Source of the DNA: Chryseosolibacter histidinae
Lineage (GTDB): Bacteria > Bacteroidota > Bacteroidia > Cytophagales > Cyclobacteriaceae
Assembly: GCF_018598225.1 (NCBI RefSeq)
Contig: NZ_JAHESF010000017.1
Span: forward strand, 62,001 to 126,000
Length of the DNA stretch: 64,000 nt
Direction of reading: 5' to 3'
Within the stretch, counting starts at the first letter, position 1, and each line of letters starts with the position of its first letter. The notes beneath the pieces are model-generated. The model was not told the DNA's origin. It made no database searches and saw nothing but the letters and a program-made list of their open reading frames with translations. The translations under genes and the position numbers were made by a program. Positions 42,753 to 50,370 of the stretch are shown in pieces.

Positions 42753-42989
42753 ATGGGCACCCCTGATGAAATCCCGCATGAATTCGAAGAACTGGTAATT
42801 CTTTTCCTGGAAAAAAGGATTACCGACGAGCAGATTTCATCGCTGGAAGAATGGCTCGAAAAGGACGACATCTATCTCTATTATTTTGACGAGATCAACA
42901 CCATCTACCAGCTCGGCATCGTACAACGCCTGAACCCGGAGAAGATGAAGCAGGTTTGGGAGAAGGTGGTGAAGAAGCTGAAAGGGTAG
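42753..42989 (+). CDS. Small stand-alone protein resembling the FecR N-terminal (sigma-contacting) domain
   Basis: A 78-residue protein from the ATG at 42753 (an upstream in-frame start at 42726 adds nine residues). Its sequence, EIPHEFEELVILFLEKRITDEQISSLEEWLEKDD followed by two helices ending LNPEKMKQVWEKVVKKL, matches the N-terminal cytoplasmic domain of FecR anti-sigma factors in Bacteroidota (E-x-L-x(4)-L-x(5)-T-x-E-x(4)-L-x-x-W-L). The membrane helix and FecR and DUF4974 domains are missing, and no remnant follows because a heptamer hairpin starts four bases after the stop. It could be a soluble sigma inhibitor or a decayed FecR. No sigma gene is adjacent. Confidence 0.7.
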   Translation: MGTPDEIPHEFEELVILFLEKRITDEQISSLEEWLEKDDIYLYYFDEINTIYQLGIVQRLNPEKMKQVWEKVVKKLKG

Positions 42990-42992
42990 CCA

Positions 42993-43203
42993 GTTTAAAG
43001 TTTAAGGTTTAAAGTTTAAGGTTTAAGGTTTGGTGAAGGTGTTTGTCAAGGGGTATCGGTTTGGTTGCCTGTTGAAGCGCCACCCTCTGTGTACTTAACT
43101 CAAAACGTTGACAAACAACCAATCACTGTTGCTACAACACAACTTGAAACTTTAAACTTTAAACTTCAAACTCTCCCTAACCGGCAACTGGCAACCGGTA
43201 ACC
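42993..43203. repeat. Compound heptamer inverted repeat, GTTTAAG type plus GGTTGCC-type arm
   Basis: Left arm 42993-43034 (AGTTTAA and GGTTTAA words, six units). Right side 43141-43175 (AACTTGA, AACTTTA, AACTTCA) is complementary to it, followed by 43178-43203 in the GGTTGCC word (CCGGCAACTGGCAACC-like). The spacer shares ACTCAAAACGTTGA with the element at 7661-7812. It lies between two convergent genes. Confidence 0.82.
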
Positions 43204-43218
43204 AAAATCAGTCTTCGT

Positions 43219-44355
43219 TCAAAGGGCCCGCAGATATAGCGCCCTAAAATCTTCCCGTGTTACCGGCTTGGGGTTGTTGGGATGGGCGAAGTCTGCAATG
43301 GCGAGGTCAGCGAGGGGTTCAATGTGCTCCTGTTTCACACCAATGGCACTCAGCTTGTGCGGGATGCCGATCCTGCTGTTCAGGTCAAAGAGGTAATCAA
43401 CAACGGCTTTACCGGTATCTTGCTTCAGCTCGAGGGTGCGGGCAATACGCCTGAACCTGGGCTCGAACCCGGCAATGTTGAACTCCATCCCGTAAGGAAT
43501 GTTAACAGCATTAGCCAGTCCGTGATGTGTATCCAGCAACGATGAAAGCGGGTGCGCCAGCGAATGCACCACGCCCAGGCCCTTCTGGAATGCCACGGCT
43601 CCCATCAATGAAGCGATCAGCATGCGGCTGCGCGATTCCAGGTCAGGTTTGTTCACAGCCTTTTCCAGCGACTGGCTGATGAGCTGGATGCCTTCCAGCG
43701 CAATACCTTCACACAGCGGATGCGGCGTCTTGGCCAGGAAGGCCTCCATGTTGTGGGTGAGCGCGTCCATGCCTGTAGCCGCCGTAATAAAAGCAGGGAG
43801 ATCCATGGTCAACAAGGGGTCGGCAAACACAATCTTCGCCAGCAGCTTAGGTGCGAACAGGATCTTCTTCTGGTGCGTAACATCGTCAGAGATGATGGCG
43901 CTTCTGCCCACCTCGCTGCCCGTGCCCGCCGTGGTGGGAATGGTAACGAAATGCGGCACATCATTGGTCACGTACACATCGCCGCCGATCAGGTCGTCGT
44001 ATTTGAAAAGATCTTCCCGGTGGTTCACCCGCAGCACAATGGCCCGCGCCACATCCAGCGCCGCCCCGCCCCCGATGCCCACAATCGAATCGCGCCCTGT
44101 CTGGTCATACACCTCCGTTCCCTTATACACATCCGACTTAACAGGGTTCTTGTGAATATCATGGAACACCTCCACACCGATGTTCTTTTTCTTCAGGTCG
44201 TTGATGATCTCTTTAAAGAATGGAAGCTGTGCCACCGTAGGGTCCGTCACCACCAGCGGCCTCTGCAGGTTGTTCTTCACAAGATAGTCCGGAAGCTCCT
44301 TGCTGGCACCGGCCCCGAACCTGATGGTGGTGGGGAAGTTATATTGATACACCAT
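43219..44355 (-). CDS. Iron-containing alcohol dehydrogenase
   Basis: Group III (iron-dependent) alcohol dehydrogenase of 378 residues, NAD(P)-dependent, cytoplasmic. Motifs: the cofactor site GIGGGAALDVARAI, PTTAGTGSEVGRSAII, and the metal-binding set GMDALTHNMEAF (Asp, His), GLGVVHSLAHPLSSLLDTHHGLANAV (two His). The domain order and length match the family. Known members reduce or oxidise short alcohols, lactaldehyde or 1,3-propanediol. No pathway genes flank it, so the substrate is open. A heptamer hairpin lies 3' of it and a GTACGAG/GTAGGCA array 5' of it. Confidence 0.93.
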   Translation of the reverse strand: MVYQYNFPTTIRFGAGASKELPDYLVKNNLQRPLVVTDPTVAQLPFFKEIINDLKKKNIGVEVFHDIHKNPVKSDVYKGTEVYDQTGRDSIVGIGGGAALDVARAIVLRVNHREDLFKYDDLIGGDVYVTNDVPHFVTIPTTAGTGSEVGRSAIISDDVTHQKKILFAPKLLAKIVFADPLLTMDLPAFITAATGMDALTHNMEAFLAKTPHPLCEGIALEGIQLISQSLEKAVNKPDLESRSRMLIASLMGAVAFQKGLGVVHSLAHPLSSLLDTHHGLANAVNIPYGMEFNIAGFEPRFRRIARTLELKQDTGKAVVDYLFDLNSRIGIPHKLSAIGVKQEHIEPLADLAIADFAHPNNPKPVTREDFRALYLRAL

Positions 44356-44419
44356 ATTCTGGTTTATTTAGAAGTTTTTGTTTTTGTTTCGCTGCCTAGC
44401 CTACGGTCACGTTTTGAAA

Positions 44420-44496
44420 GGTACGAGGTACGATTCGGTACCTACCTGTTGCCTACTGTTATTTGCCTACTGCCTACTCTACTACCGTACCTTGTA
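44420..44496. repeat. Heptamer array with terminal inverted words, GGTACGA and ACTGCCT types
   Basis: Eleven 7-bp units in one register: two GGTACGA, then CCTACCT, GTTGCCT, ACTGTTA, ACTGCCT, ACTCTAC, and TACCGTA at the end, which is complementary to the opening GGTACGA units. It lies between the alcohol dehydrogenase start and the beta-helix lipoprotein stop. Confidence 0.72.
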
Positions 44497-44550
44497 AGTC
44501 CTGGCTAATTTATAAAAAACCTTCAGTGTATCCGACCGGAAATTTCCAGC

Positions 44551-44591
44551 ATAAAAAATAAAAGAACCACCACTTGTTAAATGATGGTTCT
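44551..44591 (-). terminator. Terminator of the phytase operon (minus strand)
   Basis: Read on the minus strand, a 10-bp stem (AGAACCATCA with TGGTGGTTCT, one non-canonical position) with a 9-base loop is followed by TTTATTTTTTATGC. It lies 35 bp after the stop of the beta-helix lipoprotein gene, the last gene of the phytase/TonB receptor operon. Confidence 0.82.
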
Positions 44592-44625
44592 AATCGTAAA
44601 CTAACAGATCAGCAAGCCAACTAAA

Positions 44626-46200
44626 TCAATTGCTGCCGAAAGCTCCGATGTACGAAACAGGCGCAGGTACTGTATATTGTTTTCCGTCAACCGTGAGGGT
44701 GGTAAAGTTCGTTGCAAAGCCGGTCTTGCCATGGTTCAGCGCAGGAGAACCTGCCTGGAGCCTAAGATTAAATGCCGCAGGGAAATCTGCATTGGCCGAG
44801 CTCTTGGCCGCATCTACATTGAAGGTTGATACGTCAAAGCTGACAAACATCGGATTGTTCGCATTTTTTACGCCAGACACGTCATGGCTGGTCTCAAAGC
44901 TTCCCAAGGTGATAGATCCTTCTGTGGGATAAAAGCCCGTTACGCTGGCATCATTGTTACCAAAATAAAGGTTGTAACCAACGGCCGAGTTGGCTACATC
45001 CGGGGCATCTGCTCCGGTAGGGAACTTCACACCATATTTGCTGTTGATCACCATGTTGTTATACACTTTGCCTTTGCCACCTTTCTCCAGGTTGAACGAG
45101 CCGCCACGGCCTGACTTGGTTTGTCTCCATCCACAACCGATCGCCGTGTTGTTATATACATTCACATTGTTTTGCGGGGTACGGTCGCCGGAGTTAGACC
45201 ACTTCACACCATTGGTAGCTGCTGCATAAAATGTATTGAAAGCAATATCACCTACGGCACCACTCTTCAGGTTCACGGATTCGCCGCCTGATTGTCCGTT
45301 CAGGATGAAGGTGTTGTTGGCCACCAGCAACGAGCCCTGGTTGATCTGTACGGCAACGTCAACAGAATAAGCGAAGGTAGAATTCATCACCACGATCTTT
45401 CCATTCGGGTTATTGAAATACAGCGCATAGGTGGGAGCGCCTTCGGCCACCTCGCCGGTGGAAACAATATCCGTTCCGGCTACGCCTGGCAGGCCAACGT
45501 ACTCCATACGCGTGTAGATCACCGCCATCTCGGTAGTAGTTGCATTGGAGGCCAGCACACCGCCCCATAAACCGCCAAAGATGTTGGCTTTGGTACGTTT
45601 GGCTGAAGGTACGGTAAACAACACCTGGTTCTCGGCTGTTCCGTAGCTATAGAAATTTCCTCTTACCGTAACAGCGTAAGGGCCGTCCACGATAATGGTT
45701 GTGCCTTCGAGCACTTTCAGTGATTTTCCTGCGGGAACAGTGAGGTTGCCTGTTACATGATACGTTTTGAAAGGCCCCCATTCACCTTCCACGTCGCCAC
45801 CGGCAAGCTCAACAGGCACGGCCTGGGTAACACTTACGGCAACGTCGAGTGTTTTTTGTTGCTGTACGCCATCTGTAATGGTGATGGTAATGATGTCATC
45901 GCCCGCCGCCGCCGGAGCTTTGTACGTGATCTTTGCTTTTCCGGTAGCCTCGCCTTCACCGGTAATGTCCGACACGGTCACTGTTCCCTTGTCAGCTTCC
46001 GCACTGATCTGCCCGATCTTTCCCGCAGCAGAAAAGGTAACGTCGAATGATTTGGTCGCATCGGGTATGATAGACAATTCAGAAACGTCGGGAATGATCT
46101 GCGGCGCGCTCGGCTTGTTATCTTCATCATCACAGCTTGTCATGATCACGGCTGTGCCAATGAAGGCCGCGGTAAGCATTCGGTAAATAAACTTTTTCAT
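44626..46200 (-). CDS. Right-handed beta-helix surface lipoprotein
   Basis: A 524-residue lipoprotein (lipobox VIMTSC, Cys23) with an Asp/Glu-rich stretch directly after the Cys (DDEDNKP), a feature linked to surface export of Bacteroidota lipoproteins. Residues about 30-130 look like an Ig-like/cadherin module (GEGEATGKAKITYKAPAAAGDDIITITITDG). The rest is a parallel beta-helix: GNLTVPAGKSLKVLEGTTIIVDG, GGLWGGVLASNATT, KIVVMNSTFAYS, LLVANNTFIL, GDIAFNTFYAA, KVYNNMVINSKYGVKF. It follows the TonB receptor by 21 bp and is the last gene of the operon. Its role in phytate use is unknown; it could bind the ligand or the mineral phase (inference). Confidence 0.82.
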   Translation of the reverse strand: MKKFIYRMLTAAFIGTAVIMTSCDDEDNKPSAPQIIPDVSELSIIPDATKSFDVTFSAAGKIGQISAEADKGTVTVSDITGEGEATGKAKITYKAPAAAGDDIITITITDGVQQQKTLDVAVSVTQAVPVELAGGDVEGEWGPFKTYHVTGNLTVPAGKSLKVLEGTTIIVDGPYAVTVRGNFYSYGTAENQVLFTVPSAKRTKANIFGGLWGGVLASNATTTEMAVIYTRMEYVGLPGVAGTDIVSTGEVAEGAPTYALYFNNPNGKIVVMNSTFAYSVDVAVQINQGSLLVANNTFILNGQSGGESVNLKSGAVGDIAFNTFYAAATNGVKWSNSGDRTPQNNVNVYNNTAIGCGWRQTKSGRGGSFNLEKGGKGKVYNNMVINSKYGVKFPTGADAPDVANSAVGYNLYFGNNDASVTGFYPTEGSITLGSFETSHDVSGVKNANNPMFVSFDVSTFNVDAAKSSANADFPAAFNLRLQAGSPALNHGKTGFATNFTTLTVDGKQYTVPAPVSYIGAFGSN

Positions 46201-46221
46201 AGTGTATTAATTTGTGTTGGT

Positions 46222-49008
46222 TTAATTTCTGTTCCATTGCATTCTCACACCAAGACGCAACGATTGATAGTACTGGTCTTTCCGTACCAGTGTCTTATGC
46301 TCAGGGTCATCCTGGTGCGGGTAGTCCTGCAGCTTATTGGGATCGTTGTAGACCGGCTTCTTCACGTACATCTGGTATGACGCGTTCAGCAGGTTGGAAG
46401 CTTTGATGAAGATCTCAACCGTGTTCGATACTTTTTTCTCCAGGGCGAAATCAAGAATGACAATGGGTTTGGCATAGATGTCGTTGTCGAGGAAGAGTGA
46501 TATGGCCTCCAGGCGCTCTCCCGTATACACCAGTGACAGCTGCGACTCCCAGCCTTTGTCAATATCCTTATACAGCAATGAGAGATTACCGATGTGTTTT
46601 GCCTGTCCCTGCAGGGAACGTGTCTGGCTTGCGCGCTTCAACACCAGCTCGCTGGATGGATCATTGGGATCTACCCGTGTACGCAGCGCCTTGGAAGTAG
46701 TGATGCTGGAATGTGTGTAAGTGTAATTGGCGCGGATGCCAAACTTATTGAAGTAACGTGTGATGTCTGCTTCAATGCCCATGTTTCGGGCGGTACCGAA
46801 ATTGTTAGGCTGCAAAACATTATCGTTCGTAATGCCTGCCGAATCAACAACATATTCAATGGGATCAAGTATGTGTTTGTAGAAAGCGCCGAGCAGCACC
46901 TGGTTGGTGGCATTCGGAAAGATCTCCCAGCGCAAGTCGATGTTATGTGCCTTCACACGCCTGAGCAAAGGGTTGCCATATTCGGGATAACCGTCGTCCG
47001 GTATTCTGTAAGGAACGATCTCGAAAAAGCCCGGGCGCGAAATGCCTTTGTAGTACGTGAAGCGCAGGTTCATGCCCTGCCTGATCTTATACCTGGCCGA
47101 CACGCTGGGCAGCACATCGGTGTAGGTCTGCGTGCTGTCAGGCGTTTGTCCCGCCAGCGCATTTTTCAACCGATACCCCTGATCGGTATTCTCCACACGC
47201 ACACCCGCGTTCAGCTCTATTTTTTCAACGTCAAGCTTGCCAAGGAAGTAAAAGGCATTGATGTTCTCGTGCGCCTTGTAATTCAAAGCATTGGATGATG
47301 TGCCTATCGGATTGATCACCTTCCAAACCACATCGCTGTACGTGTTCCAGTCCTCCCCTTGCACCTGCAGGTTCGGGTTAGGATCGAACATGTAGTTATC
47401 GTAATAACTGTCGCGGTTCTTTTGCCTGATCATACCCCCGGCTTTTAACAAACTACCGCCCCACGATTCAGGTTGAAAAATGAGATTCAGATAACCTGTC
47501 ACGTCCGTGTCTGTGTTGTTGGTCCACTGCCGTGGATTGTTGCGTTCTACGTTCTGCGCTGTTTCGACAAAATCCTCCAGCTTGCTGTTCCGGACGAACC
47601 TGGCATTGTCGGGCTGATTGTTGGAAGCCGTAGAATATACACCGGACCATGAGAGCGTGAGCGGCGCCCCCAGCTTATGATTGCCTTGCAGCGATGCAGT
47701 GATGATGCCCTGGTCAGTGGTTTTGGTGCGTGTGCTGTATTGCAGAATGGCATCGCCCTGCGCTGAGCTGAAAGCCCTTCCATCCAGGTAAGTTTCTTTG
47801 ATCTCGCGTGCTTCGTTATTGATCAACCGATAATATCCGGTGTAAAATTTAAGATCATGGCTGTCGTTGATCTTGTAATCGAGCCTTGCATGGGCAGCGC
47901 CCCGCATTTGTTGTGTGGAATAGTGCCTGTCTTGCACCGACCCAAGTGTGGGACGGTTGGAGCCAAAACGATCGGTATCATAATCGAACCAGAGACTTTT
48001 TGTTCCGCGATAAGCGTTCTGAAAACTTCCGCCCAGCATCACACCCAGCTTGTTATGAACAAAACGGTTGCCGATGGAGAACGAGCCCATCATGTCAGGA
48101 AGTGGTTTGATGTTTTTCACTTCCAGGTTTTGTTTGGTGAAATCGCCCGGTTGTGCCATGTATCCGTCACCATACATCTCGCGCGGCGATTGTTTCGATA
48201 TGCCTGCGCTCTTATACCGGTCGAAACCGTATTGGGAGTTGATGTAGTTGTATCCCAGCTGAAGATCACCTTTCACCTCGAAAGTCTCCCGGGCGCTTTT
48301 CATGACCATGTTCACACCGCCGCCGATGGCATCGCCTTCCATATCCGCCGTCAGGCTTTTATAAACTTCCAGTCGCTCCAGTAACGAAGCGGGAAAAATA
48401 TCGAGGGGCACGTAACGGTTCTTGTTATCCGGACTTGGGATCTTCACGCCATTCACCAGCGTGTAACTGTACCGTTTGTCCATGCCACGAACAATCGCAT
48501 ACTGCGGATCACCGTTGCTGCTTCGTTCAACAGATAATCCCGAGACACGCTGGATCACATTGGCCACAGAAATATCGGGCGATAAAGCGATCGCCTTGGC
48601 AGAGATCACATTCAGGGTATTGGGTGAGGTGCGCTCGATCATGCGGGCCTCTGTATCTGATCCACCGGTGGCTTTGGCCGTGATGGTCACCTCTCCCAGT
48701 TGTGTGAGATCGGCTTCAAGCGCAAACAACACCGTTACAACATCGCCGTCATCGGAAAGGGTCGCTTGCCGCGAAATGCTTCTGTAACCGATGAAGCTTG
48801 CGGTAATGGTATAAGTTCCCGGTTTCAGGTTGGTGATGGAATAAGAACCATCTAACCCGGCCATGCTATACGCATTGCTCACCTCTTTTATAATGATCGA
48901 TGAGCCCACCAGTGTTTCCCCCGTAACATCGGTAACTACACCTTTGATGGTGGCGCTATACGAAGCAAAGCCACACAACAACAGCACGAACAGGATCTTA
49001 TTTGCCAT
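46222..49008 (-). CDS. TonB-dependent outer-membrane receptor paired with a phytase
   Basis: Outer-membrane transporter of 928 residues from the ATG at 49008. Signal peptide (LFVLLLCGFASYSA), a carboxypeptidase-regulatory-like domain (IKGVVTDVTGETLVGSSIII), then the plug (SVANVIQRVSGLSVERS, YAIVRGMDKRYSYTLVNGVKIPSPDNKNRYVPLDIFPASLLERLEVYKSLTADMEGDAIGGGVNM) and a barrel ending LGVRMQWNRN. This is the TonB-receptor/CarA-like type, not SusC. An in-frame start at 49062 would overlap the phytase gene by 65 bp; the ATG at 49008 overlaps by only 11 bp. Beta-propeller phytase genes are known to sit beside TonB receptors in Proteobacteria, so import of phytate or its products is likely. Confidence 0.93.
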   Translation of the reverse strand: MANKILFVLLLCGFASYSATIKGVVTDVTGETLVGSSIIIKEVSNAYSMAGLDGSYSITNLKPGTYTITASFIGYRSISRQATLSDDGDVVTVLFALEADLTQLGEVTITAKATGGSDTEARMIERTSPNTLNVISAKAIALSPDISVANVIQRVSGLSVERSSNGDPQYAIVRGMDKRYSYTLVNGVKIPSPDNKNRYVPLDIFPASLLERLEVYKSLTADMEGDAIGGGVNMVMKSARETFEVKGDLQLGYNYINSQYGFDRYKSAGISKQSPREMYGDGYMAQPGDFTKQNLEVKNIKPLPDMMGSFSIGNRFVHNKLGVMLGGSFQNAYRGTKSLWFDYDTDRFGSNRPTLGSVQDRHYSTQQMRGAAHARLDYKINDSHDLKFYTGYYRLINNEAREIKETYLDGRAFSSAQGDAILQYSTRTKTTDQGIITASLQGNHKLGAPLTLSWSGVYSTASNNQPDNARFVRNSKLEDFVETAQNVERNNPRQWTNNTDTDVTGYLNLIFQPESWGGSLLKAGGMIRQKNRDSYYDNYMFDPNPNLQVQGEDWNTYSDVVWKVINPIGTSSNALNYKAHENINAFYFLGKLDVEKIELNAGVRVENTDQGYRLKNALAGQTPDSTQTYTDVLPSVSARYKIRQGMNLRFTYYKGISRPGFFEIVPYRIPDDGYPEYGNPLLRRVKAHNIDLRWEIFPNATNQVLLGAFYKHILDPIEYVVDSAGITNDNVLQPNNFGTARNMGIEADITRYFNKFGIRANYTYTHSSITTSKALRTRVDPNDPSSELVLKRASQTRSLQGQAKHIGNLSLLYKDIDKGWESQLSLVYTGERLEAISLFLDNDIYAKPIVILDFALEKKVSNTVEIFIKASNLLNASYQMYVKKPVYNDPNKLQDYPHQDDPEHKTLVRKDQYYQSLRLGVRMQWNRN

Positions 49009-50131
49009 ACGCCGTAGTTGTTTGGTTTTTGTTTGCAGCAGTGTTGAGATCGTCTCCGGCAATATCCTCCCAGCGATAGTAGTGAAAGGTCTTGTCGGTT
49101 GACATCACCACGAACAATCCGTTCCTGAAAGTGTCGTTCAGCGATACACTGGTCACGTCCGACCCATCACTTTCCTGTGCCGCCACTTTAATGATCTTCA
49201 CAAGCCTGTGATCGTGCGGATTGCCTTCAAAGCCTTCACGACTGAAAACAAAGAACTGGTTGGCGCCCTGATCCGATACCAGAATGTATCCGGTGCTGTC
49301 ACTGACCTGGTAGATGGAAATACCTTCGTGATCTTGGGTAAAACCGGAAGTGCCAAACAAGGCAAGCTCTTCATTTCCTTTGGCAGGATCTGCGTAATAC
49401 TTCCGTACGCCAACACCTTCGTCTGAATAATAGACGTATCCAGGCTTGTCATCCACGGCAATGGCTTCGATCTCTTTTTTGCCGCTGTACTTTCCGAACT
49501 TGCGTACGAGTGTTGCTTTTACAGCGCCGTGCCCGTTGTCTTCCAGCTTATATTGCCACAGGTACGTACCGTCGGGACCGTTCTTTCTCCCGACGATGGC
49601 ATAAATGTCACCGGAAGCGTTTTTATAAAGCGCGATCCCCATCAGGTCGCGGAACATGTCACCCGTTTCACCGGTAAAGACCTCGATGCCTCCGTTATCA
49701 AGCGGCTTCATGTAGGGCACACTGTAGATCCTGAGCTTGTGCGTAAGGCGCTCTGTGGTAACGGCGATATCGTAAGATCTGCCGCCGATGTTCACGCCGT
49801 ATTCTATATCTACATTGTCCGGCCTTTTTAATGATTGTGTTTTCTCCTTGATTATTTTCCCTTGCAGGTCGAATGCATAGAGCCCACCGTTCTCATCTTT
49901 ATCCGTGCCGATGATCAGGCTTTGAGAAGGATCAGCGGGGTTTACCCAGATGGCAGGATCATCTGTATCGAACATCACGGGTTCGGTCACGATCGCGGGC
50001 TCGACGACCTGTTGGGTAGGATACACCGTCTGGCGACGCAGCGTATCAGAAACGCCGGCTTCCTGATGAGAAGGTGTGCAGGCGCTACAGAGCAACAGAA
50101 CGAGGATTATTACGGCGAGGTAATTGTACAT
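48998..50131 (-). CDS. Beta-propeller (3-)phytase lipoprotein
   Basis: Phytase that removes phosphate from myo-inositol hexakisphosphate with calcium. 377 residues, lipobox CSAC (Cys18), so exported and anchored. Propeller signatures: DTDDPAIWVNPADPSQSLIIGTDKDENGGLYAFDLQGK, RPDNVDIEYGV, KEIEAIAVDDKPGYVYYSDEGVGVRKYYADP, DHEGISIYQVSDSTGYILVSDQGANQFFVFSREG and DGSDVTSVSLNDTFRNGLFVVMS. These match the known Bacillus-type phytases, including the Asp/Glu calcium and phosphate ligands. It heads a three-gene operon with the TonB receptor and beta-helix lipoprotein. A direct repeat upstream (50296-50313) resembles a Pho-box layout. Confidence 0.93.
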   Translation of the reverse strand: MYNYLAVIILVLLLCSACTPSHQEAGVSDTLRRQTVYPTQQVVEPAIVTEPVMFDTDDPAIWVNPADPSQSLIIGTDKDENGGLYAFDLQGKIIKEKTQSLKRPDNVDIEYGVNIGGRSYDIAVTTERLTHKLRIYSVPYMKPLDNGGIEVFTGETGDMFRDLMGIALYKNASGDIYAIVGRKNGPDGTYLWQYKLEDNGHGAVKATLVRKFGKYSGKKEIEAIAVDDKPGYVYYSDEGVGVRKYYADPAKGNEELALFGTSGFTQDHEGISIYQVSDSTGYILVSDQGANQFFVFSREGFEGNPHDHRLVKIIKVAAQESDGSDVTSVSLNDTFRNGLFVVMSTDKTFHYYRWEDIAGDDLNTAANKNQTTTAYGK

Positions 50132-50295
50132 GAATTAACAGTTGTTTGTGGAGGCAAAGATTGGGGCCCGACGGTGCACAGAACAACCAAAACGCGTTAT
50201 CAAATAGGCAACAATGAAATCCAGGACCGTTAACAGCAAGGCAACAAAAAACGGGAATGTGTTTTAAATAATTTGAGAGTCAGTTGGTTATGACA

Positions 50296-50313
50296 TGTTA
50301 AGCAAATGTTAAC
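50296..50313 (-). promoter_or_regulatory. Possible Pho-box-like direct repeat upstream of the phytase operon
   Basis: On the minus strand GTTAACA and CTTAACA stand 11 bp apart (7-bp half sites with a 4-bp spacer), about 165-180 bp before the phytase start. The spacing equals that of PhoB half sites in Enterobacteria; the sequence itself differs. The site is AT-rich and short, so chance is possible. Confidence 0.3.
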
Positions 50314-50370
50314 AATTCTCCGCCGTATACAACTACAGTTAACATGCATCAACAGTGCTCGTGCTGACGA

